Positions 38,470 through 48,661 of a stretch of DNA of 51,880 nucleotides are shown here, in pieces. The number at the start of each line of letters is the position of its first letter. Position 1 is the first letter of the stretch. The notes below the pieces were generated by a model that ran no database searches, was not told the origin of the DNA, and saw nothing but the letters and a program-made list of their open reading frames with translations. This stretch comes from Candidatus Aenigmatarchaeota archaeon (lineage in GTDB: Archaea > Aenigmatarchaeota > Aenigmatarchaeia > QMZS01), in contig JAGLVB010000013.1 in NCBI GenBank assembly GCA_023134135.1, forward strand, positions 1 to 51,880, read 5' to 3'. The position numbers and the translations under genes are program-made.

Positions 38470-40344
38470 TTACAATATCTTAAACAAAAAGAAACCACCA
38501 TTGCTTAATTTTTCTTCAACCCTGAATTTTCCAGAACCAAATATCTCCTGTATTTTTAAATTGGTTTGATTTAATCCAAAATCTTTGACACAACCCCCAT
38601 CAATAATTAGATAAGAATAATCATATTTTTTCAGGAATTTGTAATTATTGTCAATAGTATCATTTAACGCCACTTTTTTATAATCTTCAATTTCTTTAAT
38701 CCAAGTATAATCCATTTTATCCACACCGATAACTGTTTTTGGGTTTTTGCATAAACTATAAACCATTGTATTTGGCGGAAGTTCTTTTAATCCAACATAC
38801 CCCTGAATCTGTTCATTAGAAATCCAACCCACCCCAGGAGGCCACTGCGAGGTCTGGACAACATATTTTGGATAGGCGGAAGTAACCAGAATGCCAACAA
38901 ATATCAAAGAGATTATTATATATGAAGCTGCTTTATCTTTTTTTGTTGAGTTATAAATCAAGATTATGCTCCAGGCAACCAAAACAACCACAGGTATTGC
39001 AAAGAACACCCAGAATCTGTGAGGCATCAATTTATAAGGCAGGGCATTTCCTTCTATCCCAATAAACCCAATAATCAACCACAATAAAGAGACTAGCAGA
39101 TATTTATTGCGCGGTGTTATTAATTTCTTTCGCTGATACAATAACACAAGAACAGAAAACAATAAGAGTATAAATATGACCAAACCTAATCCTGTTGCTT
39201 GATCCATTTTTGAAACATTAGGCGCAATTGCAAAATCCTGTATTCCATAAAGGTCACCGCCTATAGCATACACACTCATATCTTTGAAGAAATCTTCAGT
39301 GGCGCCCATAGAGGACAACACCTCTTCAAGACCTTGCGAATTTATTACAGGTATCCAGTAAATTGACAGTGCGAGAGACAGTCCAAGCAGACCTCCCAAA
39401 AATAAATATTTTATCTCTTTATTTTTGAATACTTTAATTATATTGAATTTTGATTCTTTTTTCAAAAATTGAATCGCAAATTCAACAAAAAAGTAACTGG
39501 CATAAAATAGACCAAATACTACGGCCACTGAAGGTTGGGTTATTAAAATTGCGGAGATTGTTAGAATTGCAACTACTACCCATTTTTTGTTTTTTTCTTC
39601 TTTCATTTTTTCAATTGAATACAATGCCGGAAACCATAATACAAGAGCAAGAGTCTGGGCCCAGATGAAATGATTCATGAAGCAGGGAAGAACTGCGAGA
39701 AGGAAGGTTCCTGTTAAAGCAATATTATCTGATTTGGTGAATTTTCTCAGCCAGATATAAGCGAAAGGAAGACCTAAGGTTATCAGCAAAACATTAAAAA
39801 ATTTAAGAACCCATTGCACTGATTCAGGATGGACCTGATGCAACACACCCATCATTGAAGCATAAAAAGGAGGATAAGGTTCAAGATAATGAATTGGCAG
39901 ATGGTCTGGTTGGGTGTAAGTGTGTTCCATTGAAACATATTTTGCTGCCACAGCATGACCCCAGGGATCATCATCTTCAAGATAAGGATACCCAAAAGCT
40001 CCTGTTAGATACACATAGAAAAATGCTAAAGTAATTAACCCAACAATCAAATAATTTTTATAAGCAATATTTGAAAAGTTTAGTTTTAATTTATTTTGTT
40101 TTATTTTTTCACCCAGAGAATATAAAGGAATGATAAGGGCTATGATTAAAAAAACCTGCCAGAATAAACCTTGAATTAAATTCAAAGGAATATACAACAA
40201 AATAAAAGAACCCAAACCCAAACCCAAAATAAAGATTATTTCTTCCAAAATATCTTTAAATTTATCCAATTTTAATAATTTTTTTGCTGAGTAACCCAAA
40301 CCTAAGATAACTGCAAAAAAATAGGCTATAGCGACTAACTCCAT
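38470..40344 (-). CDS. GT-C-like polytopic membrane glycosyltransferase
   Basis: This 624-residue protein has about 12 membrane helices in the first 500 residues and a soluble tail. An acidic loop after the third or fourth helix, Y-L-E-D-D-D-P-W-G-H-A near 121, is the type of metal/donor motif found in the first external loop of GT-C transferases such as STT3/AglB and PMT. No WWDYG motif of oligosaccharyltransferases is seen, so AglB itself is unlikely. It is divergent by 40 bases from a GT2 polyprenyl-phosphate sugar synthase, which could supply its lipid-linked donor. The family is probable; the substrate is unknown. Confidence 0.65.
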   Translation of the reverse strand: MELVAIAYFFAVILGLGYSAKKLLKLDKFKDILEEIIFILGLGLGSFILLYIPLNLIQGLFWQVFLIIALIIPLYSLGEKIKQNKLKLNFSNIAYKNYLIVGLITLAFFYVYLTGAFGYPYLEDDDPWGHAVAAKYVSMEHTYTQPDHLPIHYLEPYPPFYASMMGVLHQVHPESVQWVLKFFNVLLITLGLPFAYIWLRKFTKSDNIALTGTFLLAVLPCFMNHFIWAQTLALVLWFPALYSIEKMKEEKNKKWVVVAILTISAILITQPSVAVVFGLFYASYFFVEFAIQFLKKESKFNIIKVFKNKEIKYLFLGGLLGLSLALSIYWIPVINSQGLEEVLSSMGATEDFFKDMSVYAIGGDLYGIQDFAIAPNVSKMDQATGLGLVIFILLLFSVLVLLYQRKKLITPRNKYLLVSLLWLIIGFIGIEGNALPYKLMPHRFWVFFAIPVVVLVAWSIILIYNSTKKDKAASYIIISLIFVGILVTSAYPKYVVQTSQWPPGVGWISNEQIQGYVGLKELPPNTMVYSLCKNPKTVIGVDKMDYTWIKEIEDYKKVALNDTIDNNYKFLKKYDYSYLIIDGGCVKDFGLNQTNLKIQEIFGSGKFRVEEKLSNGGFFLFKIL

Positions 40345-40384
40345 AAGTTAATTGTCAAATAAATAAATGCTTTAATGTTTTATT

Positions 40385-41524
40385 ATGGTTTCTAAACGAA
40401 TTGAAGTGTCTGTAATCATACCAACGAAAAATGAGGAGAAAACAATTAGTGAGGTAATCAAAAAAGTTAAAAATATTTTCAAAAAAAATAATATTCGCGG
40501 CGAGATTATTGTTTCAGACAGTTCCACAGACAACACACCCAAACTCGCAGAGAAACTTGATGCAAAGGTTATAACACCAAAAAGGATTGGATATGGGGCT
40601 GCTTATATGGAAGGTTTCAAAGAAGCAAAAGGTGATTATATTTTCATGGCAGATGCGGACGGAACTTATGATGTATCTCAACTGCCAAAATTTATAGAAC
40701 CTTTAAAAGAAGGCAGAGCCGAAATGGTTATGGGCTCAAGATTTAAAGGCAAAATATTAAAAGGAGCCATGCCAGCATTGCATCAATATATTGGAAATCC
40801 TTTTCTGACTGCGGTTCTCAATCTATTTTTTGGAACTAAAATATCTGATGCTCACTGCGGGATGAGAAGCATAAAAAAAACAGCTTTGGATAAACTAACT
40901 TTGAGCGCAACCGGGATGGACTTTGCGTCGGAAATGATAATAAAAGCAGCCAGGGAAAAATTAAAAATATTTGAGATTCCAATTATTTATTATCCAAGGA
41001 AGGATGACAATTCTACTTTAAACAGTTATTCTGATGGGTGGAAACATTTAAGATTGTTGTTGTTATACAGTCCGCTTTATTTATTTTTAGTTCCAGGCAG
41101 TTTTTTGTTCATTGTTGGATCAATATTGTTGACCTGCATTTTACCGGGTCCTTTAGTAATAGGCAGTTTTGTTTTGGATTATCACTGGATGATATTGGGA
41201 GCTTTATTTACGATAATTGGATTTCAGATAATCACTATGGGTGTCTGGGCTAAAACTTACGCTTATTTTAACAAAATTGAGAAGGAAACAAAAACTTTAT
41301 CTGTTTTCTTAAATAAATTAAATCTCGAAAGAGGGATAGTTATAGGTTCTTTAATAGGTTTGTTGGGTTTTGCAATAAATCTCAGCATTGTTTATAATTA
41401 CCTGTATTCTGATTTTGTTATTTCCTATAGACCTGCGCTTTTCGCATTGGTTCTTATTTTTTTGGGAATACAAATTATTTTTTCCAGTTTTTTTGTAAGT
41501 ATAATAAGAGTATATAAAAACTAA
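40385..41524 (+). CDS. GT2 polyprenyl-phosphate glycosyltransferase with membrane tail
   Basis: This 379-residue protein has a cytosolic GT2 domain first: V-I-I-P-T-K-N-E-E near 10, D-S-S-T-D near 43-47, and the metal-binding D-A-D-G-T near 86. A catalytic-base region G-S-R-F-K-G lies near 110. It then has about four membrane helices (225-375). This is the layout of dolichyl-phosphate mannose/glucose synthase relatives such as AglJ, AglD and DPM1/ArnC-type enzymes. It would load a sugar on the lipid carrier. It is divergent from the GT-C-like gene and one base before a radical SAM gene. Confidence 0.88.
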   Translation: MVSKRIEVSVIIPTKNEEKTISEVIKKVKNIFKKNNIRGEIIVSDSSTDNTPKLAEKLDAKVITPKRIGYGAAYMEGFKEAKGDYIFMADADGTYDVSQLPKFIEPLKEGRAEMVMGSRFKGKILKGAMPALHQYIGNPFLTAVLNLFFGTKISDAHCGMRSIKKTALDKLTLSATGMDFASEMIIKAAREKLKIFEIPIIYYPRKDDNSTLNSYSDGWKHLRLLLLYSPLYLFLVPGSFLFIVGSILLTCILPGPLVIGSFVLDYHWMILGALFTIIGFQIITMGVWAKTYAYFNKIEKETKTLSVFLNKLNLERGIVIGSLIGLLGFAINLSIVYNYLYSDFVISYRPALFALVLIFLGIQIIFSSFFVSIIRVYKN

Positions 41525-41525
41525 C

Positions 41526-42908
41526 ATGAAAATTTTATTGATTAGTCCGTCAAGAAAAGAGAGCCTGTACACATCCCATCCATTAGGTCTTTGTTATATT
41601 GCGGGAATGATAAAAAAAGAGCATGAGGTTGAAATACTGGATTGTCCTGCTTTAAAATATAAACTGGAAGATGCGGGGAAATATATTAAATCCTATAAAC
41701 CGGATTTGGTTGGAATAAGCGTGACAACACCGGATTTGGTTCAGGCTACGAAATTATCAGAATTAATAAAATCCCATTCAAAGGCTGTTGTGGTTGCCGG
41801 GGGACCCCACCCATCTTTACTTCCCGGGGATGTTATTTCTTTGCCTTCTGTGGATATTGTTGTCCGGGGGGAGGGAGAATTTATTTTTAAAAATCTGGTA
41901 TCCGCAATAGAGCAAAGTAAGGATTTAAAAATTGTAGATGGCATCTGTTTTAAGAAGAACGGAAAAGTTATCTGCACATCGCTTCCAAAACCAATTGAAG
42001 ATTTGGATAGCCTGCCATTTCCGGCGAGAGAACTTCTCCCCATAGACAAATACAAACAGCTTATTGGTTTTCCGGATTCTTTTATAACTTTGATTACCAG
42101 CAGAGGTTGTCCGTTTAGTTGCATCTATTGTTCCAAAGGGGTTTTTGGAAATAGGACAAGATTCAGAACACCTGAGAATATATTAAAGGAGATTAAAGAG
42201 AACGTAGAAAAATACAATATCAAGGAATTAATTTTCTATGATGATACATTTACATTGAATAAAGAACGCGTTATGAAAATATGCGATTTGCTTATTGAAA
42301 ATAAGATAAATATTCCATGGAAATGCGAGACCCGAGTTGATACAGTTGATTATGAATTGCTTAAGAAAATGAAAGAAGCGGGTTGTTTTATAATTTCTTA
42401 TGGGGTTGAATCAGGAAATGAAAAAATACTTAAGACCATACAGAAAGTTGTTAATAAAGATAGAATAAGAAAAACCTTCAGGCTAACAAAAAAAGTTGGA
42501 ATACAAACTTTAGGTTATTTCATGATTGGAATTCCCGGAGAAACGAAAGAGACCATTAAAGACACATTGGATTTTGCAATAGAACTTGACCCTGATTATG
42601 CGCAGTTTTCAATAGCAACGCCTTACCCCGGAACGCAGTTATATAAAATGGTGTTGGAGAAAAATCTGCTGATTGAGAAAGACTGGACCAAGTACTCTTA
42701 TGTAGGCGACAATTCTCTGCCGGTTATAAGAACCGAAGAATTAAGTCAGGAAGATTTGTTGGTTGAACTTAAAAATATTATGCATAAATTTTATTTCAGA
42801 CCAAAGTATATTTTCAAACAATTTCTTAAATGCAGGGATCCGCAAATATTAAAAAGAAATATTTGCGCTCTTAAAACTTTATTAAGTTGGAATAAAAAAA
42901 AGTTATAA
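41526..42908 (+). CDS. B12-binding-type radical SAM protein
   Basis: This 460-residue protein has an N-terminal Rossmann-like cobalamin-binding region with P-L-G-L-C-Y-I-A and A-G-G-P-H-P near 92. R-G-E-G-E near 114 follows. The iron-sulfur cluster motif is G-C-P-F-S-C-I-Y-C, with Cys at about 195, 199 and 202, in a TIM-barrel core. The D-x-H-x-x-G B12 lower-ligand motif is not visible, as in many members. Such enzymes methylate, rearrange or couple unactivated carbons. It begins one base after the GT2 gene. The product is unknown; a sugar or lipid modification fits the location. Confidence 0.85.
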   Translation: MKILLISPSRKESLYTSHPLGLCYIAGMIKKEHEVEILDCPALKYKLEDAGKYIKSYKPDLVGISVTTPDLVQATKLSELIKSHSKAVVVAGGPHPSLLPGDVISLPSVDIVVRGEGEFIFKNLVSAIEQSKDLKIVDGICFKKNGKVICTSLPKPIEDLDSLPFPARELLPIDKYKQLIGFPDSFITLITSRGCPFSCIYCSKGVFGNRTRFRTPENILKEIKENVEKYNIKELIFYDDTFTLNKERVMKICDLLIENKINIPWKCETRVDTVDYELLKKMKEAGCFIISYGVESGNEKILKTIQKVVNKDRIRKTFRLTKKVGIQTLGYFMIGIPGETKETIKDTLDFAIELDPDYAQFSIATPYPGTQLYKMVLEKNLLIEKDWTKYSYVGDNSLPVIRTEELSQEDLLVELKNIMHKFYFRPKYIFKQFLKCRDPQILKRNICALKTLLSWNKKKL

Positions 42909-42992
42909 AATTCCAATAATTTTTTTATAAAAAACCAATAAAAACAAAGCCCTGAAATTAAATCCTATTAACCTAAATAATTTAATTAAGAT

Positions 42993-43553
42993 ATGGGCGG
43001 AAGATGGAATTTTATTGATGATTATTTAGCGGGAATCAGAACGAACAAAATTAAGAAATATATTCCCAAAAATTCTTTGTTGCTGGATATTGGTTGTTAT
43101 TCTGATTTTAGATTATTGAAAGAATTAAGCAAATATGTTAAAAAAGGATATGGTGTGGATTTGGAAGTTGAGGAAAAACAACATAAAAATCTGACTTTAT
43201 TTAAGATTGACATCACAAAAGAAAAAATACCTTTAAAGGACAATTCAGTGGATGTTGTTACTATGCTTGCGGTAATCGAACATCTGCATTCAGCAACATT
43301 TATAATTTCTGAGATTCATAGGGTTTTGCGGAAAGGGGGCGTTTTGTTGCTTACAACTCCAACCCCGCAATCAAAACCAATATTGGAATTTGGGGCTAAT
43401 ATAGGAATATTTGATAAAGTGGGAACATTTGATCATAAATGTTATTACAATAAGAAGAAATTGTTGGGTGTTTTGGAACAAAAATTTGAAATAATAAAAC
43501 ATAAATATTTTGAGTTTACTTTGAATCAGTTTGTGGTCTGTAAAAAATGTTAA
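42993..43553 (+). CDS. SAM-dependent methyltransferase, class I
   Basis: This 186-residue compact methyltransferase has motif I, L-L-D-I-G-C-Y-S-D-F near 29-38, where the second Gly of G-x-G is replaced by Ser/Asp, so SAM binding may be unusual. Acidic V-D-L-E near 55 and M-L-A-V-I-E-H-L near 89 match Methyltransf_11/25. The gene sits between the two radical SAM genes on the same strand with 84- and 35-base gaps. It may act in a common pathway with them, but this is inference from position. Confidence 0.7.
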   Translation: MGGRWNFIDDYLAGIRTNKIKKYIPKNSLLLDIGCYSDFRLLKELSKYVKKGYGVDLEVEEKQHKNLTLFKIDITKEKIPLKDNSVDVVTMLAVIEHLHSATFIISEIHRVLRKGGVLLLTTPTPQSKPILEFGANIGIFDKVGTFDHKCYYNKKKLLGVLEQKFEIIKHKYFEFTLNQFVVCKKC

Positions 43554-43588
43554 TTTTGAGATTATTATAATTAATTATTAAAATAGAT

Positions 43589-44935
43589 ATGGTCGACATA
43601 ATCTTAACCAATGTTCCTGTAAAGAAGATAATTGAACTTCATGATGCCCCAAAATTTCCTTCTCCTGCGTTGGCTTATCTTGCGGCCTCATTATTCAAAA
43701 ATAAAATTTCTTACAAAGTGATAGATTCAAAATATGATAAAATTAACGAGGAAACATTAATAAATCAGATTGGACCAGAAACAAAATATTTTGGAATTAG
43801 TTCCATGACTCATGAGATATTAAGCGCTCATGAGTTGGCGAGAAAAGTAAAACAAAAGAGACCGGATATAAAAATAATTATAGGAGGGTGCCACGGAACA
43901 GCTCTTCCAAAACAAACTCTTGAGGAATTTAATTATTTTGATATTGTTGTGATTGGCGAGGGCGAGGAAACCCTGATTGAGATTATGAAATCAAAGACTC
44001 TTTCTAAAGTCAAAGGTGTGGCGTTCCGAAAAGATAAAGAAATAATAGTAAATGAAAGGAGAGAATATATTGATATTGATAGTATAACCCCTAAATGGGA
44101 CGATTTTAGACCGGCTAAATTTTATATAGTTGGTTGTTCGCGCGGATGCCCTTTTCAATGTGTTTTTTGCATGAGGGTGTTGGGAAATAAAGTCAGACAA
44201 AGGAGCATTGCAAAGGTAATTAAAGAATTAAAATATCTTGTTGAAGAAATGGGCGCAGAGGAAATATTTTTCTCAGACGAGACATTCACATTAGATAAAA
44301 AATTCGTTAATGAATTTTGTTCTGCATTGAGAAAGGAACAACTCCATAAAAAAATGAAATGGTGGATTCAAACAAGAAGCGGCACTGTGAATGAAGATAT
44401 ATTGAAAAATATCAAAAATGCGGGATGTTACAAACTTGGTTTTGGGGTTGAGAGCGGGGACGAGGAAATAATTAAAATAATTAAAAAAGGGATTTCTCTT
44501 GAGCAGGTGGAAAAAGATGTAAAGCTCGCCAAGAAATTAAAATTTGTTACCTGTTCTTATTTTATTATAGGTCATCCCGGAGATACAAAAAAAACCATAT
44601 GGAAAACAATTAAATTTGCCTCCAAGATCAATACTTATGAAACTTCTTTTGGGATAATGATTCCTTATCCGGGAACAGAAGTATATGGTTTTGCTTTGGC
44701 GAAAGAATATAATTATAGGTTGTTAACTACAAGCTGGTCCGCATATAATAAACAACTGGGTTCTGCGCTTGAGTTGACAAACATAACCAGAAAAGAGTTA
44801 TCTTTACTTCAGATTTATGCTTATTCTTACGTATTTCTGGCGAATCTGCGGTTTCTGGATATGCTATATTTTATATGGAGTTATAAACAGACTGTGGTGG
44901 AGATGATTAAGAACTTGATTTTCACTAAAAAATAA
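43589..44935 (+). CDS. B12-binding-type radical SAM protein
   Basis: This 448-residue second member of the family is distantly related to the gene at 41526. The N-domain includes P-S-P-A-L-A-Y-L-A-A-S near 24 and I-G-G-C-H-G near 98. G-E-G-E-E near 124 and the cluster motif G-C-P-F-Q-C-V-F-C (Cys about 187, 191, 194) follow. A helical C-domain ends it. No D-x-H-x-x-G motif is visible. The two proteins share order and length but differ in most residues, so they likely act on successive or related substrates. The function beyond radical SAM chemistry is unknown. Confidence 0.85.
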   Translation: MVDIILTNVPVKKIIELHDAPKFPSPALAYLAASLFKNKISYKVIDSKYDKINEETLINQIGPETKYFGISSMTHEILSAHELARKVKQKRPDIKIIIGGCHGTALPKQTLEEFNYFDIVVIGEGEETLIEIMKSKTLSKVKGVAFRKDKEIIVNERREYIDIDSITPKWDDFRPAKFYIVGCSRGCPFQCVFCMRVLGNKVRQRSIAKVIKELKYLVEEMGAEEIFFSDETFTLDKKFVNEFCSALRKEQLHKKMKWWIQTRSGTVNEDILKNIKNAGCYKLGFGVESGDEEIIKIIKKGISLEQVEKDVKLAKKLKFVTCSYFIIGHPGDTKKTIWKTIKFASKINTYETSFGIMIPYPGTEVYGFALAKEYNYRLLTTSWSAYNKQLGSALELTNITRKELSLLQIYAYSYVFLANLRFLDMLYFIWSYKQTVVEMIKNLIFTKK

Positions 44936-45010
44936 CCCGAGATAAATAAAATTCTATTCAGCAAACTAATCCAAAATATTTTTAAACATTCAGTTATTTT
45001 TGATTGAGTT

Positions 45011-45934
45011 TTATTTAACTTTTAACCAACACAATAATCCAATCCCTCCGAGGATATATTCTTCAATTAAAATTCCCAGTGAAAATGCAATAGCTAGTTC
45101 CGGGGATATTCCAAAAGTTGATAATAGCAAAACCGCAGCGGCTTCTCTTGTGCCTATGCCGGAAATTGAGATTGGAATTAACTGAACCAGAATTAGTATT
45201 GGGGCTATTAGACAAATTGAAAAATAAGATAAATTTAATCCAAGGGAAAGCGATAAAAACCAGTGTTGCGCAAAACAAACAAACCAAACAAGAACAGTCA
45301 ACAAGAAATTAATGAAAATATTTTTTTTATTCATTTTTTCAATATTTTTATAAAAAATATTAATATTTTCTCCCGCAAAACTTTTGTATTTTTTCGGAAC
45401 TAATAATTTGTAAAAAGGCATTCCTATTTTTTTAATCAATTTTTCGTTTCTTAAAAAGAAGATTCCAATAATAAACAATACAAAGAATGCCAGAAATAAA
45501 TAACTCAGATAAGATAAATGTGTTTTATTTAAGAATAAACTGAAAACAGCGAATATTCCAAGAATGAATAGGACAAAAATATCATTAAGTCTGTCAACAA
45601 GAATTGTGAGAAAACTTTTTCCGGGTTTTGATTTCAGGAATTTTACTTTTGTAAATTCACCCAGTTTTCCGGGGGTCAACATACCAATACCATACCCTGC
45701 AACCCATGCAAAAATACCTTTAGGCAAACTCAACCTATCTTTTTTATCAATAACAACCAACCATTTTGCGGTGTTTATGATGACTTCCGGGACAATGAAT
45801 AAAATTGATATCAATAGATAAGTATAATTCATTGATTTGAATGAATCCAATAAAAGATTCAAATTAATCGTTGACATTAAATAGATAAATATACCTATAC
45901 CTATTAATCCAATTAATCTGAAATAGTTTTTCAT
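45011..45934 (-). CDS. LPG-synthase-TM/AglD-like membrane protein
   Basis: This 307-residue protein has about eight membrane helices. The conserved P-G-K-L-G-E-F-T-K segment near 99 and the S-G-I-G-T-R-E-A-A-A segment near 262 are typical of the UPF0104 family, which covers lysylphosphatidylglycerol synthase membrane domains and the C-domain of archaeal AglD. Archaeal members are often in glycan loci and may move or transfer lipid-linked sugars. The GT2 domain that AglD carries is not fused here. It converges on the radical SAM gene and is divergent from the korA gene. Confidence 0.8.
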   Translation of the reverse strand: MKNYFRLIGLIGIGIFIYLMSTINLNLLLDSFKSMNYTYLLISILFIVPEVIINTAKWLVVIDKKDRLSLPKGIFAWVAGYGIGMLTPGKLGEFTKVKFLKSKPGKSFLTILVDRLNDIFVLFILGIFAVFSLFLNKTHLSYLSYLFLAFFVLFIIGIFFLRNEKLIKKIGMPFYKLLVPKKYKSFAGENINIFYKNIEKMNKKNIFINFLLTVLVWFVCFAQHWFLSLSLGLNLSYFSICLIAPILILVQLIPISISGIGTREAAAVLLLSTFGISPELAIAFSLGILIEEYILGGIGLLCWLKVK

Positions 45935-46055
45935 AATATATTTACTTTCAAATAACCGAAGGTTTTTATATGATTGGATTAAAATAATCTAATTTTGATT
46001 GTTAAAATGGATTCTAAATATTTTAATAACTTAAAAACTTATTTCAAATAATAAA

Positions 46056-47798
46056 ATGGAGAAGAATATTCTGATTGGCGGCGAGGCAGGAAAAGGAATA
46101 GCTAAAACCACAATTTTAATAAGCAAAGTTTTTACGAAATTAGGATATTATGTATTTAATTACCGGGAATACCAGTCTTTGATTAAAGGAGGATTTAATT
46201 TCAATATTTTGAAGATTTCAGATAAACCCATATATTCTCATGAGAATTCTTATGATGTGATTTTTGCTTTAAATCAGGATATAATAAACAAACATGAGAA
46301 ATATTTAAAAGAGGATGGATTTATAATCGGAGACAAAAACCTGAAAGGAAACACTCGTCTTCTGGACGGTGCAAGCGTTTCTTTTGGAAACGATGCATCA
46401 TTTTCGAAGAAAATGAATGCCCCTTTTTTGCAAAACAAAAAAGAGGGAAATCTGATTGGAATTGATGTGCAAGCTCTTCTTGAGAAAACTAAAGCTCCGG
46501 CAAAATTAGGAAATGATATATTGATTGGGGCTTTGGCAAAGGTATTGGGACTTCCAGTTGAACCTGTTATTGAAGTGGTAAAGAATGCGTTTAAGAAGAA
46601 TTTTGAATTGTTGGAAGCCACCATAAGAGCGGGATATGAATGCGTTGAACCAAAGATAGAGTTTGATAAACCTAAGAATAATGAGGAGAAATATTTCATA
46701 ACCGGGAACGAGGCCATTTCAGCGGGAGCAATTGCTTCAGGGATTGATATGTATATTGCTTATCCCATAACCCCCGCAACACCAGTTCTTCATATTCTTG
46801 CGTCAAAACAAATAGAGTATGATTATATGGTTGTTCAGCCTGAAAATGAAATTGCTGTTGCTTGTTCAGCGCTGGGCGCAAGTTATGCTGGCACGAATAC
46901 AATGATAGGAACTTCAGGCGCGGGATTTTCTTTAATGGCAGAAGCATTAAGTATGCAGGGAATATCAGAAGTGCCTTTGGTTGTTTATCTCAGCCAAAGA
47001 ACAGGTCCTGCTACAGGGGTGCCAACATATAATTCTCAAGGGGACTTAAAATTTGCTGTAAATATAGGGCATGGTGAATTTATCCGTGTTGTTGTTGCTC
47101 CGGGGGACGCAAAGGAATGTTTTTACAGGACAATTGAAGCCTTCCATTTAGCATCTAAATACAGGGTGCTTGTAATGATTCTTGGGGATAAGCATGTTGG
47201 AGAAAGCAATTATAGTTTTGATGATTTTGAAGAATCAAAAATTAAACCAACACGAGGAATTACAGAACCCTGCGAGGATTACAAAAGTTATTTGATAACT
47301 GAAGACGGGGTTTCACCAAGGTCTGTTCCGGGGCAAGGGGCGGTTGTGAAAACTTCAAGTTATGAGCATGATGAATACGGGCATACAACTGAAAAGGGAG
47401 ATGAAGTGATTAAGATGAATGACAAAAGATTTAAGAAACTTGAAAAATTAAAAGAAGAAATAGATACCTTAGTGCCTGTTTATCTTCACGGAGAAGGAAG
47501 AAAATTAATTATTGGATGGGGTTCAACAAAAGGCGCAATAGTGGACGCTTTGAAAGATTTGCCTGATTTCAGGTTTTTGCAGGTTTCCTATATATCGCCT
47601 TTCCCTATGGAAGAAGTAAAAAGAGAAATAGAGAACTCTGATGAGGTTGTTCTTGTTGAAAACAATGCCACAGGGTTGCTTGGAGATATTATTGCTGAGC
47701 AGACAGGAAATATTATAAATAAAAAGGTTTTAAAATATGATGGAAGACCTTTCACTTCCAATGAAATTGTTGAAAAGGTCAACGGGGCAGTAAAATGA
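46056..47798 (+). CDS. korA: 2-oxoacid:ferredoxin oxidoreductase, fused gamma-alpha subunit
   Basis: This 580-residue protein has an N-terminal gamma domain (1-190, G-G-E-A-G-K-G-I near 8 and R-E-Y-Q-S-L-I-K-G-G near 37). It is followed by the alpha domain with G-N-E-A-I-S-A-G-A near 218 and A-Y-P-I-T-P-A-T near 235. The complex oxidatively decarboxylates a 2-oxoacid to its CoA ester and reduces ferredoxin. The substrate (2-oxoglutarate or another oxoacid) cannot be read. It overlaps the beta-subunit gene by ATGA. No separate ferredoxin-domain (delta) subunit is next to it. Confidence 0.92.
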   Translation: MEKNILIGGEAGKGIAKTTILISKVFTKLGYYVFNYREYQSLIKGGFNFNILKISDKPIYSHENSYDVIFALNQDIINKHEKYLKEDGFIIGDKNLKGNTRLLDGASVSFGNDASFSKKMNAPFLQNKKEGNLIGIDVQALLEKTKAPAKLGNDILIGALAKVLGLPVEPVIEVVKNAFKKNFELLEATIRAGYECVEPKIEFDKPKNNEEKYFITGNEAISAGAIASGIDMYIAYPITPATPVLHILASKQIEYDYMVVQPENEIAVACSALGASYAGTNTMIGTSGAGFSLMAEALSMQGISEVPLVVYLSQRTGPATGVPTYNSQGDLKFAVNIGHGEFIRVVVAPGDAKECFYRTIEAFHLASKYRVLVMILGDKHVGESNYSFDDFEESKIKPTRGITEPCEDYKSYLITEDGVSPRSVPGQGAVVKTSSYEHDEYGHTTEKGDEVIKMNDKRFKKLEKLKEEIDTLVPVYLHGEGRKLIIGWGSTKGAIVDALKDLPDFRFLQVSYISPFPMEEVKREIENSDEVVLVENNATGLLGDIIAEQTGNIINKKVLKYDGRPFTSNEIVEKVNGAVK

Positions 47799-48661
47799 AA
47801 ATAGAGGAATTAAATACAGGGGAGAAAACAACCTGGTGTCCGGGTTGCACAGATTTCGGAATTCTAACTTCAGTTAAACAGGCAATAACAAATCTTGTAA
47901 ATGCGGATAAAATAAAACGCGAAAATGTTGTTGGGGTTAGCGGTGTCGGGTGTTTTGACAAAATTTATGATTATATCAATATAAACTTTTTCCACACTCT
48001 GCATGGGAGAACTTTGCCAACAATGTTCGGGATAAAACTTGCAAATCCTGAATTGAAGGTTATTGGATTTGGAGGAGATGGTTCAACTTACGCGGAGGGA
48101 ATGGCTCATGTTGTGCATTCCTGCAGGTATAATGAGGATACAACTTTTATTGTTTTTGATAACCAGAGATTTTCATTGACAACAGGGCAGGCAACACCTA
48201 TGAGCGAAAAAGGTTTTGCAGGACCATCAACGCCTTTAGGTGTGCAGGAAAAACCAGTAAATCCTTTAGTCCTTACCATGACCTGCGGCGCAAGTTTTGT
48301 TTCAAGAGGTTTTGCATTGGATGTTCCGGGTTTAACTAAATTAATTGAGGCGGCTGTAATGCACAAGGGTTTCTCTTTTGTGGAAGTTCTTCAACCTTGC
48401 ATCTCTTATCACAATACCATACAATTTCTTAGAGATCATATTTATAAACTCGAAAATCATGATATAGGAAATTATGATGAAGCAATGAAAAAAGCTCTTG
48501 AATGGGGTTATTGTCAGGATGAAAATTCAAGAATCCCTACAGGCATTTTTTATGAAACAAATAAACTGATTTATGAGGACCAGTGGCCGCAATTAAAACC
48601 CTGGTATAATGTCAAAAGAAATCCGGATTTCAGGAAAATTCTTCAGGAATTCAAAGAATAA
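47795..48661 (+). CDS. korB: 2-oxoacid:ferredoxin oxidoreductase, beta subunit
   Basis: This 288-residue protein carries thiamine diphosphate and the cluster: T-W-C-P-G-C near 15-20 gives a Cys pair, and further Cys lie near 50 and 196. G-F-G-G-D-G-S-T near 88-95 followed by D-N-Q near 124 is the TPP/Mg motif. Length and motifs are normal. It forms a heterodimer-type enzyme with the fused gamma-alpha subunit just before it (ATGA overlap). The next gene, a sugar kinase, starts 25 bases later and may share the transcript. Confidence 0.92.
   Translation: MKIEELNTGEKTTWCPGCTDFGILTSVKQAITNLVNADKIKRENVVGVSGVGCFDKIYDYININFFHTLHGRTLPTMFGIKLANPELKVIGFGGDGSTYAEGMAHVVHSCRYNEDTTFIVFDNQRFSLTTGQATPMSEKGFAGPSTPLGVQEKPVNPLVLTMTCGASFVSRGFALDVPGLTKLIEAAVMHKGFSFVEVLQPCISYHNTIQFLRDHIYKLENHDIGNYDEAMKKALEWGYCQDENSRIPTGIFYETNKLIYEDQWPQLKPWYNVKRNPDFRKILQEFKE

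Noticed and set aside
38470-40344. Oligosaccharyltransferase AglB/STT3
   Set aside because: Topology and the acidic first loop fit GT-C generally, but the WWDYG motif is absent and the soluble tail is too short.
46274-46717. Open frame opposite korA
   Set aside because: It is an antisense shadow of a well-conserved gene with no recognisable domain.
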